From Symbiodinium natans (lineage: Eukaryota; Sar; Dinophyceae; Suessiales; Symbiodiniaceae), in NCBI GenBank assembly GCA_905221605.1, contig CAJNDS010001724.1:134001-198000 (forward strand): a DNA stretch of 64,000 nucleotides, read 5' to 3'. Below the pieces are notes generated by a model. The model saw nothing but the letters and a program-made list of their open reading frames with translations, was not told where the DNA came from and ran no database searches. The position numbers were made by a program, and so were the translations under genes. Below, in pieces: positions 46,619-56,247 of this stretch. The first letter of the stretch is position 1. Each line of letters opens with the position of its first letter.

Positions 46619-47016
46619 GTAAACCCGAAAACCTAAACCCTACACTACATTGGCATTTATGTAACCCTGAGGCCCTGAACCCCGGAACCTGGGAGTAAAC
46701 CTTAGCCCCTAAACCCTAAACCTTAAGCCCTCAACCCTCAACCCTAAACCCTAAACCCTGGGGAAGGATTCCTGTGCTCGTGGGCGCCATCGCCGTGTGC
46801 CTGCCTGCGGCCTTCGCCACCGACTCGCTGGAGGATGGTTCCCAGGAGGTGCTTCGGGTTTGGGGTTTAGGGTTCAGGGTTTGGGTTTTAGGGTTCAGGG
46901 TTTGGGGTTTAGGGTTTGGGGTTTAGGGTTTAGGGTTTAGGGTTTTAGGTTTTAGTTTTAGGGCTTTAGGTTTAGGATTTCAGGTTTAGGGTTGAGGGCT
47001 TACTGGTTGCTGATAG

Positions 47017-47125
47017 GGAAGAGTGGCCCTTGATGGAGGAACATCGGGCATCTCATCCCCCAGATTCCCGACGAAGAGCTCAGAAGTTTTGGTTGCTGAA
47101 AGGAGCCGGTGGAATTCCTACATGA
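47017..47125 (+). CDS. exon with stop
   Basis: Frame EEWPLMEEHRASHPPDSR, RRAQKFWLLKGAGGIPT, TGA. Polar, helical. Confidence 0.5.
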
Positions 47126-47336
47126 GTCTAAAAAACTACCAAGCAATTTTCACTAAAAAGGGAATTGGCTGTTGTCCCTGGTAGAAAACCAGGGAATAAT
47201 TCCTGGACATGTGTTTTTCTGTTTTTTTTTAGTTGGTTCTAGGATTGGGCTTAAGGGGCTTACTGGTTTAGGGGGTTTAGGGTTTAGGGGGTTTGAGGTT
47301 TGGAGGGGGTTTTCCATGCTAGTTTCTAGGTTGCAG

Positions 47337-47496
47337 GATTCCCTAAATGCGGTTGGGAGTCTGATCATGTTTCGGAGTCTTATCTACGACCCAGCACGGG
47401 CCCTTATTCTTTTTTCAGGGCTTACGCTTACGTTCCCTTCAAAACACCTTCACCAAAAAAGCCATCCGGGTTATTCCTAGGTTACTCTTGGGTCAC
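47337..47496. mobile_element. MITE family 3 copy with preceding small exon
   Basis: 47337-47382 reads DSLNAVGSLIMFRSL after a TTGCAG acceptor. The element 47381-47496 follows: TACGACCCAGCACGGGCCC at left, CCTAGGTTACTCTTGGGTC at right. Confidence 0.65.
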
Positions 47497-47522
47497 ACTA
47501 AACCCTAAACCCTAAACGGTCC

Positions 47523-47701
47523 AGGGGTACTCAAAGCGGACCTGAGAGAATCACCCGCAAAGACGGGGAGGGTTTAGGCTTCAGGGCTTATATGGGTTTA
47601 GGGATGCAGCGGAAGATTCTTGTTCGATGCCCTCGTTTATGGCGTGTTCGACTCTAGGCCCCCCGATTCAGCAGCAGCCGCTTGCGGGGGAAATCCTAGG
47701 T
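47523..47701 (+). CDS. two short exons
   Basis: 47523-47570: GTQSGPERITRKDGE after CCAG. 47607-47701: DAAEDSCSMPSFMACSTL then GPPIQQQPLAGEILGP and TGA. Confidence 0.4.
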
Positions 47702-47852
47702 CCATGAAGCCTCAAAGCAGACATGGACCCTAAAAACCCTAAACCCTAAACTTTCCCTAAACCCTAAACCCTGAACCCTAAACCCTAAACCCTAAACCCT
47801 AAACCCTATAACCCTAAACCCTAAGCCCTAGAAGCCCTAAACCCTCCCCGCA

Positions 47853-47942
47853 GGCCTTGGAGGGAGCTTGGCAAGACCTGAAGCTCCTGCTCTCTTTCGC
47901 CGTGGGCTGCTCGACTCCGCATACTTTTGGGGGTTCGGAATA
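47853..47942 (+). CDS. exon with hydrophobic segment, stop
   Basis: CCGCAG acceptor; frame LEGAWQDLKLLLSFAVGC then STPHTFGGSE and TAG. Confidence 0.5.
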
Positions 47943-48094
47943 GATGTTCAGGGTTTAGGGTTTAGGGTTTAGGGTTTAGCGTTTAGGGTTTAGCGTTTGG
48001 GTTGTTAGGGTTTAGGGTGGTTTAGGGTTTAGGGTTTGGGGGTTAGACTTTGGGGGTTAGGGTTTAGGGTTTGGGGTTTAGGGTTTGGGATGCA

Positions 48095-48355
48095 TTCCCT
48101 TATGGTCCCTGTATAAATATACTACAATAGCCCTCAAAAGCCTATTCGAGTTATTCAGGCCCCTAGAGTACAAACTCGATGCCCCAGCCGCCGTCCCAAG
48201 GGGCAAAGGAGTCGAGGGACCGCTAGAGAAACACCCTTATCAATCTTATTCCCTAGTTAACCCCTATACCTATACCTTAGATAGTCCCTATATACCTAAG
48301 TAGCCCCTCAACAACTCCCAAGTAACCCCTAAGGTCGCTTATGAGGGTCCCTGCT
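48095..48355. mobile_element. two element copies around a small exon
   Basis: 48095-48130 matches the GTAGGGG family (CATTCCCTTATGGTCCCTGT). 48152-48212 is exon-like (PLEYKLDAPAAVPRGKG). 48217-48355 is the GAGGGACC family (pair of 35222-35365). Confidence 0.55.
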
Positions 48356-48451
48356 GTTGCCCCTTGATTGTTGGACCTGAAAGTCGGTGTTTTTCCCTCT
48401 TTGTCTTGGACCGAGCTGGGACCTAGGGATTAGGCGCTAAGCCCTACACTG

Positions 48452-48612
48452 AAGCTGAGAGCGAGAGCCCGGGAGATTGTGCGCAAGGTGACAGCAGGGT
48501 TTCGAGCTTTGCCTGGGCGACAGTGACCCTAAACTCTAACCCCTAAACGAAGGAAGCCGACAGAAAATGAGACCTCTCATCGATGTCCAAGACACCCCGC
48601 AGCCAAATCCTA
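48452..48612 (+). CDS. two exons, basic
   Basis: 48452-48526: KLRARAREIVRKVTAGFR then ALPGRQ, TGA. 48549-48612: RRKPTENETSHRCPRHPA, AKS, TAA. Second frames are open in both. Confidence 0.4.
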
Positions 48613-48692
48613 AAGCTGTTGAGGGCTTGTAGGCTCCATAGGGTTACTTCTCGGCGCCTCTATATAAACCCTACAGGCCTAGCGTCCTAAAG

Positions 48693-48785
48693 GGTTTGAA
48701 GTTTATCACAGCAGGGGTCGCCTCAGGAATTCTCTTCGTGCGCTCGATGGAACTGGCCGTCGGCAGTGAGGATTGGGTGCCTTTC
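48693..48785 (+). CDS. exon before a family 8 MITE
   Basis: AAAG acceptor; frame LKFITAGVASGILFVRSM then ELAVGSEDWVPF. One hydrophobic segment. Confidence 0.55.
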
Positions 48786-48885
48786 GCAGGGAATGAGGGA
48801 ATTAGGGCCCTAAATAATACCTCAAAGGATCTCAAAGGGTATCATATATGGGGCCTTAATTGCCTCATTCCCTACTAAGAACCAG
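48786..48885. mobile_element. MITE family 8 as intron
   Basis: GCAGGGAATGAGGGAATTAG at left, CATTCCCTACTAAGAACCAG at right. Sits exactly between the two exons; its right end supplies the AG. Confidence 0.8.
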
Positions 48886-48952
48886 GAGGACTTTCGAAAC
48901 CCAAATTATCCCGCACACTTTAACCAGGCACCACGGAAGCACATGCAGAAAG
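48886..48952 (+). CDS. exon after a family 8 MITE
   Basis: Frame EDFRNPNYPAHFNQAPRK then HMQK, with donor GTAGTG at 48953. Confidence 0.55.
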
Positions 48953-48984
48953 GTAGTGTATAATTTGCAAATCTTTGCTTCACC

Positions 48985-49175
48985 GCTTATATATATATAT
49001 ATATATACATATATCATTTGTTTATTTATTTATTTGTTTGTTTATTTATTTATTTATATTTACAGACTTATTTTTATATTTGTTGATTTTTTAAAATTGC
49101 TTGTTTAATTTATTTATTTATTCACACATGTATATATATATATATATATGTATGGGTATATATATATATACACAC
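48985..49175. repeat. AT-rich microsatellite region
   Basis: TA runs, TTTA and TTTG units; no gene. Confidence 0.95.
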
Positions 49176-49224
49176 AGAAACATGTAGGCACATATGTTAT
49201 TCATTTCTGGCTTTCTGGCTGTCA

Positions 49225-49331
49225 GAAAGGGAATGCAGGGACCCTTACAACGGACCACAAGTCTTGAAGTTGAAGGTTCTTGTGATCCCAGGACAACCTT
49301 CAAGACGAAATCCAGACATGCCAACTCCTAA
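49225..49331 (+). CDS. exon with stop
   Basis: CTGTCAG acceptor; frame KGMQGPLQRTTSLEVEGS then CDPRTTFKTKSRHANS, TAA. Confidence 0.5.
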
Positions 49332-49369
49332 ACACACATACACACACACACACATCTGAGGGAGCTCTC

Positions 49370-49497
49370 CTAGGGCTCCTTCTTCTAAGTGGCTCCAAGC
49401 AAACCCAATGTGTTACAACAACCCCCCGCACGTTTGTCTCAGGAGGGCGAGGGCCAGCAGCGGAAGCATCTGGAGCTCTATCCATTCCTCACCTGAG
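49370..49497 (+). CDS. exon, frame uncertain
   Basis: Two + frames are protein-like: APSSKWLQANPMCYNNPP continuing HVCLRRARASSG, and from CTCAG at 49440 EGEGQQRKHLELYPFLT with TGA. One may be exon, the other shadow. Confidence 0.35.
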
Positions 49498-49604
49498 TAG
49501 ATGGAGGTGATTCCGGTCGAGGGCTTTGGGGCTCACACCCTAAACCTAGGCCTAAACCCTAAACCCTAGCCCTAAACCCTAGACCTTAGACCCTAAACCC
49601 TGGC

Positions 49605-49712
49605 CCTGAACATTCGCGAGCCCAAAATGGCCAAGGCATCCGGGGGAATCTTGAAAACCGCCACAGGGCCCAGAGATTCTGCAGCAAAAGATGCCTGCCT
49701 TCGCGCCCAGGG
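49605..49712 (+). CDS. exon, basic
   Basis: Frame NIREPKMAKASGGILKTA then TGPRDSAAKDACLRAQ. Strong composition. A short block MPAQGLIRLLHVLHDLED (49745-49795) follows across a telomere-type patch. Confidence 0.5.
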
Positions 49713-49789
49713 ATTAGGGTTTAGGGTGTAGGGTTTAGGGTCAAGATGCCTGCCCAGGGACTCATTAGGTTGCTCCATGTGCTTCACGA

Positions 49790-49883
49790 CTTGGAGGATG
49801 ATGGGTATATAAGTAGGGTAAGTATATTTACTTCTGACCTTACGCAGGGTATTGCTATCCCTGCTTACCCATGAATCTCCAAG
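49790..49883. mobile_element. MITE family 4 copy
   Basis: CTTGGAGGATGATGGGTATA at left, TTACCCATGAATCTCCAAG at right. Confidence 0.8.
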
Positions 49884-49934
49884 TACAGGGCATATGTTGA
49901 AGCCGTTTCTTCCGGTCTTCGCATTTAGGGTTTC

Positions 49935-50372
49935 GCTGCTTCAGGCCGCGACTAGAGAAGTCCCGATTCTCCTGGCGCAAGCCCTTAGAGGTTAGGGCTG
50001 GGTTTGCGATGTTTCAAGTACGTGTCCAGTTGATGATAACAGCAGTCTCAGCCCTAAAGCGCGAACGTTCTGCAGGGAGTGGCACGGCCCCCCCGCCCCC
50101 CTTTAGGGAGGGAAGTTCGCATGGATGCAGCATCCTTGAACCCCAAAAAGCAACCCAAGCACGTGATTAGAACCCCAAAAGCAGCCCCTGAAAGCCCATA
50201 AAAACCCGAGAGTCCTAGAGGCAACCCTAAACGACCAAAAGCAGCCCATAAGCGCCCACAACCCTAGAAGTTAAGCCCTGGACCCGAAACCAGCACAGCG
50301 GCTCAAGCTACCCCAAAATCCCCTTGGCCTCGCTCTCGTTGCCTTGCGCCGTGCTCCGTCGCCAGCATGCTT
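49935..50372 (+). CDS. group of short exon-like blocks
   Basis: 49935-49990 SLLQAATREVPILLAQAL; 50044-50104 KARTFCREWHG; 50117-50195 DAASLNPKKQPKHVIRTP; 50284-50372 RNQHSGSSYPKIPLASLS then LPCAVLRRQHA and TGA. The last is best. No telomere arrays in this stretch, unusual for the window. Confidence 0.35.
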
Positions 50373-50424
50373 GACCTCCGTCTGCAAGGGTGACGTCATT
50401 CTTTGTGGTGTTTTAGGTTTAGGG

Positions 50425-50700
50425 TAACTGACTGGATGGAGCTGGCTCGTAAAGGGCTGCCTTTAGCACGCTTCAAGGTCGCGGGCCCTCCCAAAACAGC
50501 CAGGGCCAGTATTGTTTTGGGGCTACGCAGTAGTTCTTGCTCAAGAGCCCTCCACCCCCACCCCAAGAAAAGAAAAGGCAACTTACCTTGCCCTTACAAG
50601 GAAACAAATTTTAGTAGTGGTGGTGCCAGAAGCCCTCTTGGATAGAGGACATGATCACCCTCCTTTCCACTGTCGGTTTGCAGCAGGACCTGCGCCCTAA
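50425..50700 (+). CDS. two overlapping open frames, probably two exons
   Basis: 50425-50575: VTDWMELARKGLPLARFK, VAGPPKTARASIVLGLRS. 50576-50700: TYLALTRKQILVVVVPEA, LLDRGHDHPPFHCRFAAG, TAA. Frames differ, so a splice lies near 50575-50600. Confidence 0.45.
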
Positions 50701-50719
50701 GGGTGTTCGGGTTCAGGGT

Positions 50720-50935
50720 TTAGGGTGTAGGGTTTGGGGCTTAGGGTTTAGGGTTTAGGGTTTGGAGATCAGGGTATGAGGGTATTAGGGTATCAGGGTA
50801 TTTAGGGATTCATTAGGGTATTAGGGTGTTAGGCTATTAGGGATTCATTGGGGATTAGGGGTTTAGGGTTTAGGGTTTAGGGTATTAGGGTGTTAGGGTA
50901 TTAGGGATTCATTAGGGATTAGGGGTTTAGGGTTT
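50720..50935 (+). repeat. variant array with GGTATTAGG units
   Basis: Units GGGTATTA, GGGTGTTA, GGGATTCATTA intermixed with TTTAGGG. Confidence 0.9.
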
Positions 50936-50940
50936 AGAAG

Positions 50941-51022
50941 TGTCCACGCTTGGGCCTGGGTCATCTTCTCGGCTCGGGCTGATTTAGAGCGTCCAAGAAG
51001 CGTAGCCCCTCAAGCTCTCAAA
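50941..51022 (+). CDS. exon
   Basis: Frame VHAWAWVIFSARADLERP then RSVAPQALK, entering CCCTAAA. Confidence 0.4.
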
Positions 51023-51282
51023 CCCTAAACCCTAAACCCTAAACCCTCAACCCTCAACCCTCAAACCCTAAGCCCTAAACCCTAAACCCTAAACCCTAAA
51101 GCCAGCCCTAAGGGACCAAGGCTCTCCCAGGAAGCAGAATTGGGGTTTCTGGGTTAAGGGTTTATAGGGTTCAGGGTTGGGGGGTTTACAGTAGGGTTTA
51201 GGGGTTTAGGGTTTTGGGTTTAGGGTTTTGGGTTTAGGGTTTCGGGTTTAGGGTTTAGGGCTTCGTATGGTTTAGGGCTCAG

Positions 51283-51390
51283 GCATGGACCAGGCCAGCC
51301 TCTGCGCTCGCGTGCCCGCGCGTGAGTGCTTTATGCGTGTATCTGTCCCTGAAGCCGCCAACCCCAGCCCCGGCGCATGCACGGTACCCA
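51283..51390 (+). CDS. exon
   Basis: CTCAG acceptor; frame MDQASLCARVPARECFMR, VSVPEAANPSPGACTVP. Three cysteines; ends at an element. Confidence 0.5.
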
Positions 51391-51588
51391 AAGAGCCCAA
51401 TTCCCCTTTATTCAGGAAGATACCTTACATCATATGAAGGACCCCTTCTTGTTTTAAGTTAAATTCCGTAGTTCAGGGGCATTGGGCTTTTTTGGGTACA
51501 TCCCTACTTGGAGGTTCATGGGTACTCATATGTAGGGTTACAAGTATGGCAACTACAGGTAGGGCTTCGCTACCCATGAGCCTCCAAG
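51390..51588. mobile_element. two adjacent MITEs (family 9 and family 4)
   Basis: 51390-51495: AAAGAGCCCAATTCCCCTT at left, AGGGGCATTGGGCTTTTTT at right (related left end at 63338). 51507-51588: family 4, CTTGGAGGTTCATGGGTACT to TACCCATGAGCCTCCAAG. Confidence 0.75.
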
Positions 51589-51659
51589 CAAAGCGTAAAC
51601 CCGGAAGGGTCAAACCCCGGGCTATCCCTAAACCCTAAACCCTAAACCCTTCCCCCAAA

Positions 51660-51980
51660 GGAGCTCGGCAACGCCTTCGAGGGGCGCAGCTTGGTCATCA
51701 ACGCGGAGGAGGGTTTAGGGTTTAGGGTTTGGGGTTTAGGGTTTGGGGTTTAGGGCTTGCGGAGTTGCAGAAAGGGTTTAGGATTTAGGGTTGAGGGAGG
51801 GTCCTGCATGCCCTAAAGTACTAAAGCCCCAAGCCTACGCCCTGAACGTTCAGCACCTGAAGTCCCAAAACTTTCCCTAAGCTCGAGGCTTCCAACCTGC
51901 AAGCCCCGACCCCAAAGCCCTTGAGCCAAACCCTATGTCTAGCGTCAGGCTTTCTTGGGCTTAGGACCCCTAAGCACTAA
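51660..51980 (+). CDS. two exons
   Basis: 51660-51713: ELGNAFEGRSLVINAEEG after AAAG. 51882-51980: LEASNLQAPTPKPLSQTL then CLASGFLGLRTPKH and TAA at 51978-51980. A short telomere-type array separates them. Confidence 0.4.
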
Positions 51981-52086
51981 ACCCTAAGCCCTGTGAACGC
52001 CCCTGCGCAAGGATTACACGCACGAATCGAGAAGTGTACCCCTAAACCCTAAACCCTAAACCCTAAACCCCAGTATCCCTTCGTAG

Positions 52087-52169
52087 GAGGAGAATACGGG
52101 GCTCTTGGAGTCCGCGGCGGAACAAGTGTCTGGCACTTTGGAGGCTCCCAGAGGGCTTTTCGGAAGGGG
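52087..52169 (+). CDS. exon
   Basis: TCGTAG acceptor; frame EENTGLLESAAEQVSGTL then EAPRGLFG, then a G run. Confidence 0.5.
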
Positions 52170-52199
52170 GGGGGGGGGGTTTAGGGGGGGTTAGGGGTT

Positions 52200-52306
52200 A
52201 GGGTTTAGGGGTTAGGGTTTAGGGTTTAGGGTTTAGGGTTTAGGGTTTAGGGTTTAGGGTTTAGGGTTTAGGGTTTAGGGTTTAGGGTTTAGGGTTTAGG
52301 GTTTAG
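52200..52306 (+). repeat. TTTAGGG array
   Basis: Fourteen near-perfect units. Confidence 0.95.
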
Positions 52307-52441
52307 AAGGGGGGAATTGAAGGTTTAGTAGGGTTCAGGGTTCAGGGCAAGGCTTCTTCAAGAAGAGTTTAAGGTTGAGGGCTTGGATGGGAACAGCTTG
52401 TTGGGGGGGGGGAGGGAGGCATAGCGCAGTCTTTTTCGCAG

Positions 52442-52531
52442 ACGGCAATGTTGGAGCCCTTTTCCATCTTTTTCCTGGGCTACACCCCGACCCTTGATAA
52501 GTGCGTCTTCCTCCGCGGCAACGGAGAGGAA
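52442..52531 (+). CDS. exon
   Basis: TTCGCAG acceptor; frame TAMLEPFSIFFLGYTPTL then DKCVFLRGNGEE. The frame stays open further into element-like DNA. Confidence 0.55.
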
Positions 52532-52798
52532 CAAAGAGAGCCCGATACCCCTCAATTGAGGCCTGTAAGAGGGGTCAGCATTCGGAGTTGTAGGGAACCC
52601 TGCCCTGAGCCCTCAACCCTAAACCCCTAAAGCCCCAAACCCCAAAGCAGAAACCCCGAACCCCAAACCCTAAACCCCCAAAGCCCCAAGCCCCAAACCC
52701 CAAACCCCAAACCCCAAACCCCAAACCCTAAACCCCAAACCCTAAACCCTAAACCCTAAATCCTAAACCCTAAACCCTAAACCCTAAACCCTACACAG

Positions 52799-52898
52799 CG
52801 CTTTCAAGGCCATCGACGGCACCTTGGCAGGCGGTATGAGTGCGGCCGCCGTCGGCGTGGAGACGGCGGCACAGCATCTGCAGCTCTCCAGGCACTAG
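52799..52898 (+). CDS. 3'-terminal exon
   Basis: CTACACAG acceptor; frame AFKAIDGTLAGGMSAAAV then GVETAAQHLQLSRH and TAG at 52896-52898. Strong composition. Confidence 0.6.
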
Positions 52899-53365
52899 GA
52901 GGGTTTAGGGATTTAGGGTTTAGGGTTTCTAGGGTTTAGGAGTGAAAGGGGGTTGGGGTTTAGGGTTTAGGGTTTAGGGTTTAGGATTTAAGGTTCAGGG
53001 TTTATAGGGTTTAGGGTAAGGGGGTTCGGGTTTAGGGTTTTCTGCGTTTAAGGGGTTTAGGGTTAAAAGGGCTAGGAGCTTCAGGGATTTGTGGGAGGGT
53101 TTCGTTTGGAGTTAAGGGGATAAGGTTTTAGGAGCTATAAGGGGGAAGGATTGAGGGTTTAGGATTCAGGGTTTTTGTTCAGGGTGTAGGGTTTGGGGTC
53201 CGGGGTTTGCTCTTGTGCGCAAAGCTCGAGGGTTATAAGGGTTCAGGAGGCTCAATACTTAAACCCAAAGCCCCAAACCGCAAAGCCCTCAGCTAGCCCA
53301 TGGAGAGCCTTCGGCTTCAGGATTTGCACCCTAAACCCTAAACCCTAAACCCTAAAACCTTCCAG

Positions 53366-53440
53366 CTTGGCAAACGTCCGTTTTAAGGGAGAGGCTGCGT
53401 GGTTTAGGCGGGGCTGGGGTCGGGGCTCCCTACCCCAATT
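53366..53440 (+). CDS. exon
   Basis: TTCCAG acceptor; frame LANVRFKGEAAWFRRGWG then RGSLPQLG. Confidence 0.4.
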
Positions 53441-53579
53441 GGGTTTAGGTTGAGGGTTTAGGGTTTGGGTTTAGGGTTTAGGGTTTAGGGTTTAGGATTT
53501 AGGGTTTAGGGTTTAGGGATTAGGGGATTCAGGATCCTCCCTAGCCGGTCCCGACAAGTTAAGGGAGGATAGTTCTCAG

Positions 53580-53697
53580 GTCCAACATCTTCGACGGCGT
53601 TGAGACTGCTCTTGGGGACACAGCTGCGGCAATCCTTGGCGGGAGCTGTAGCTCAAGCTCGTCCAGTGAGCCGGCACCCACGAAGTCAGTTGACTAA
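53580..53697 (+). CDS. 3'-terminal exon
   Basis: TTCTCAG acceptor; frame SNIFDGVETALGDTAAAI, LGGSCSSSSSSEPAPTKS, VD, TAA at 53695-53697. Helical part then a Ser-rich tail. Confidence 0.65.
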
Positions 53698-54006
53698 AGC
53701 TGGGATTGCTGACTTCTGGGATCTTCCAGAAAGGAGGATGTCTTGCATTGAAGTACTCTCACGACTGTTGCCTTGTGTGTCGTCATGTGTCGTCTTGCGT
53801 TAGCAGTGCGATAGGGAAACTTACGGCAGGCCAGTCCTACAAGATTCTAGCGATTTTCTGAGGGAAGACACACCTCCACTATTGTTTCCGCAGTACTGAT
53901 GCTCCCCTGCAGCTGCTTGTGCATAGACTTGCTTTGCGCTGATGCTTGGGCATTCATGGCACAAACTGCTGCCTTAATCCAGGCTGCAGGTGGACATGTC
54001 CTTTGA

Positions 54007-54190
54007 AAGTCTTTCAAGACTATTGTCCTGCAGCTTTCGCTCAGCAGATTCTGGCCTTCCTTTGCGAAGGTACTGGTTTGGCAGGCGCAAGAAAATGCAG
54101 GCGTGTTTTCAAAGGTGGACGTGGTGACAATGTGGTGTATTGCTGCACAATCTGGCATGGCCATCCCAGCGGGCATTTTATGGGTAGACA
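54007..54190 (+). CDS. open frame, hydrophobic; strand uncertain
   Basis: + frame: KSFKTIVLQLSLSRFWPS, FAKVLVWQAQENAGVFSK, VDVVTMWCIAAQSGMAIP, AGILWVD. A minus frame of 114 codons (53847-54191) is also protein-like. The + reading fits the orientation of everything else. Confidence 0.35.
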
Positions 54191-54590
54191 TTTTTATATA
54201 TATATATATATATATGTATATTTATATTTATATGCATGTATGCATGTATGCATGTATGCATGTATGCATGCATGCGTGGGTGTGTGTGTGTGTGTACATG
54301 TGTGTCTGTGATTAAATGTAGAAAATGCTAATGACATTTGTACATATATATATATATAGAAAACATCTGTGTATGTGTATATATACACATAAAGATATGT
54401 ATATGTATATGTTTGTGTACTTGTTTTTGTTAGACAAGTGCTTTATTAAACGTATTGCGTGGTTTAAGGTCTCTCATATTCACCCGTAAGCATACATACA
54501 TGCATACATACATGCATCCATACATATATATTTATATGTATGTATATATATATATATATACATAAAGATATGCATGTATGTCTATAGAGC
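54190..54590. repeat. microsatellite cluster
   Basis: TA, TATG/CATG and GTGT runs at 54192-54305, 54340-54420 and 54485-54606. Confidence 0.95.
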
Positions 54591-54695
54591 GGGTGTGTGT
54601 GTGTGTGCCCTCAGTAGCCTTCTCAGAGCTCAAGCAGCTCGCTGTTGGATCTCGCTCCAGGGTGGGTTTTAACCTCTCCGTCAACATCACCGAGC

Positions 54696-54772
54696 ATGGC
54701 CTGCCAGATGCCACGACGTATGCGCCTGACCGCCAGGCTCCTGTCAGCGTCTCCCGTGGAGCTGGTCGTCGA
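54696..54772 (+). CDS. gene C exon 1, ubiquitin-like start
   Basis: ATG 54696 (or 54720): MACQMPRRMRLTARLLSA then SPVELVVE. The pattern of a hydrophobic strand, E-V-P and next-exon VKVATLKLLIEEAA is the beta-grasp start seen in dinoflagellate ankyrin and other proteins. Ends GA|GC. Confidence 0.65.
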
Positions 54773-54929
54773 GCCCCTAGGACCGAGAGTAGGCCCTTAT
54801 TCCCCTCTCTTTTTGTTTCTGGGGGGCGGGGGGGGATATTCAGCTTCCCTTCTAGAAGCCCCTTGAAAACCAAAAAGGGGCACCCTTTTTTTTAAAGTCC
54901 TAGGTTACTTTTGGGCCTTTTGGGCCTAG
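54773..54929. mobile_element. MITE family 3 as intron 1 of gene C
   Basis: CTAGGACCGAGAGTAGGCCC at left, TACTTTTGGGCC...CCTAG at right; GCCC at 54773-54776 and 54930-54933. Splicing GA|GC...AG|G (GC-AG intron) keeps the frame: VEPSVKVATL. Confidence 0.85.
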
Positions 54930-55035
54930 GCCCAGCGTCAAAGTGGCGACTCTGAAGCTCCTCATCGAGGAAGCCGCCCAGTTGCCTCCGTGCCGCGTGG
55001 TGCGTTGCCTCGTTTGGGGGGTCGCGGAGCTCCCA
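54930..55035 (+). CDS. gene C exon 2
   Basis: Frame PSVKVATLKLLIEEAAQL, PPCRVVRCLVWGVAELP. Completes the ubiquitin-like region (LK-LIEE ... PP). Confidence 0.7.
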
Positions 55036-55182
55036 GAGCCTTGGGGGCGAAAGGAACCCTGAAAGAGTTTATGGTTCATATACCTTGATCGGAATAGAAT
55101 CATGATTCATATGCCTTAATTAGGAAATATGGTAGTTTTGGAGTGTATGACCCCCGATTTTGGGGTTCATTTGGTCCCCAAG
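55036..55182. mobile_element. MITE family 1 as intron 2 of gene C
   Basis: CCTTGGGGGCGAAAGGAACC at left, TTCATTTGGTCCCCAAG at right; borders CCA|GAGCC and AAG|GAGG. GA-AG intron; frame continues ELPEEASLQELG. Confidence 0.85.
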
Positions 55183-55661
55183 GAGGAGGCGTCGCTCCAG
55201 GAGCTGGGTTTTGATGGCAGTGACGAGCTCCTGGCGCTGGTTTCGGATGTGTTGGTCGGAGACTTTGAGTTCTGCATCCCGGTATACTCGGGCTGTCCAT
55301 GTTGCGGCTTCAACTTCGAGATCCAGAGCGTGCAGTTCTGTGCAGACGGCACTGCTCTGATTCAAGCAGAGCCTTGGGAGGGCACGCGGAGGTTCCTCTA
55401 CAAGCTTGGTGAGTTGAGGGGCGCAGAGAGGGAGCTGGAATTTGAGGAGGCGGCTGACGTGACTCCGCCGGCGGTCTACGCTGGTACTTTGTACGTCAGC
55501 ACCACGGATCCCATGTACCGCCGGGTAAAGATTCCTGAGCTGGGCATCGATGTGGAGGACGTGCAATACTTGAAGCAGCAAGATCGCACCGCCCTGCAGC
55601 AGAAGCTCGAGTTCTTCTTCAGCCATCCCCACTTCAATCACTCCCGTGACTGGGTCATGCA
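55183..55661 (+). CDS. gene C exon 3, long, unknown domain
   Basis: 159 codons without stop: EEASLQELGFDGSDELLA, LVSDVLVGDFEFCIPVYS, GCPCCGFNFEIQSVQFCA, a central acidic region, YAGTLYVSTTDPMYRRVK, IPELGIDVEDVQYLKQQD, QKLEFFFSHPHFNHSRDW. Contains a CPCC motif and D/E-rich, well-ordered sequence; no family recognised. The longest exon in the window. A minus frame (55120-55689) is its shadow. Confidence 0.85.
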
Positions 55662-55787
55662 GAACCTTGGGGACGACATGAAACCCCAAAAGGGTTTATG
55701 GTTCATAATTATACCTTAACGGGAATTATAGTAGTGCAAGGTATGGGAGGACCCCCCATTTTGGGGGTCATTGGGTCCCGGCCCAAG
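55662..55787. mobile_element. MITE family 1 as intron 3 of gene C
   Basis: CCTTGGGGACGACATGAAAC at left, CATTGGGTCCCGGCCCAAG at right; borders GCA|GAACC and AAG|GAATG. GA-AG intron; frame continues WVMQNVCNPSAVTTY. Confidence 0.85.
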
Positions 55788-55870
55788 GAATGTCTGCAAC
55801 CCTTCCGCCGTCACCACCTACGACGCGGAGATCCTGGAGGCCTTCTGGTGGAGTTGGCCACGGGAGCCTC
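55788..55870 (+). CDS. gene C exon 4
   Basis: Frame NVCNPSAVTTYDAEILEA then FWWSWPREPQG. The 3' border is uncertain: a GTGGAG donor lies at 55848. Followed by a 47-bp direct repeat (55885-55975; GGGTACCA.AATTCCTAAGA). Confidence 0.6.
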
Positions 55871-56020
55871 AGGGATTTTGGGTATCTTTTGTCATTTTTT
55901 GGGGTACCATAATTCCTAAGAAGCAGCTGAGATTCTAATCTTGTCCATTTTTGGGTACCAGAATTCCTAAGATAGCAGCTAATGTTTTTAATTTTTGCTA
56001 GGGTTCCAAGTTCAGTATAG

Positions 56021-56161
56021 GAGAAGCAGAACCAGGAGGCGGAGGAGCTCGCCGAAACCTACGATGCCATCCACCCCAAGAAGATCCGAAAGCAAAAGAT
56101 CCCAGAACAGAAGAAGCCGCGGAGGAGGGTGCGTGGTCATAGGCCGAGGCCTCGAGATTGA
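56021..56161 (+). CDS. gene C 3'-terminal exon, basic coiled coil
   Basis: GTATAG acceptor; frame EKQNQEAEELAETYDAIH, PKKIRKQKIPEQKKPRRR, VRGHRPRPRD, TGA at 56159-56161. Strongly basic tail. Phase to exon 4 depends on the unresolved donor. Confidence 0.65.
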   Translation, partial: EKQNQEAEELAETYDAIHPKKIRKQKIPEQKKPRRRVRGHRPRPRD

Positions 56162-56247
56162 TGTGAGATCTCCACAGCAGCTTTGTACAGTTTGGGTCGA
56201 AGCCCTACAGGTTTTGTGAGTTTGTGGAGCGCACTTCACACTTTCAG

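Noticed and set aside
55120-55689. Minus frame of 189 codons
   Set aside because: Shadow of the + exon 55183-55661, which has in-phase neighbours on both sides.
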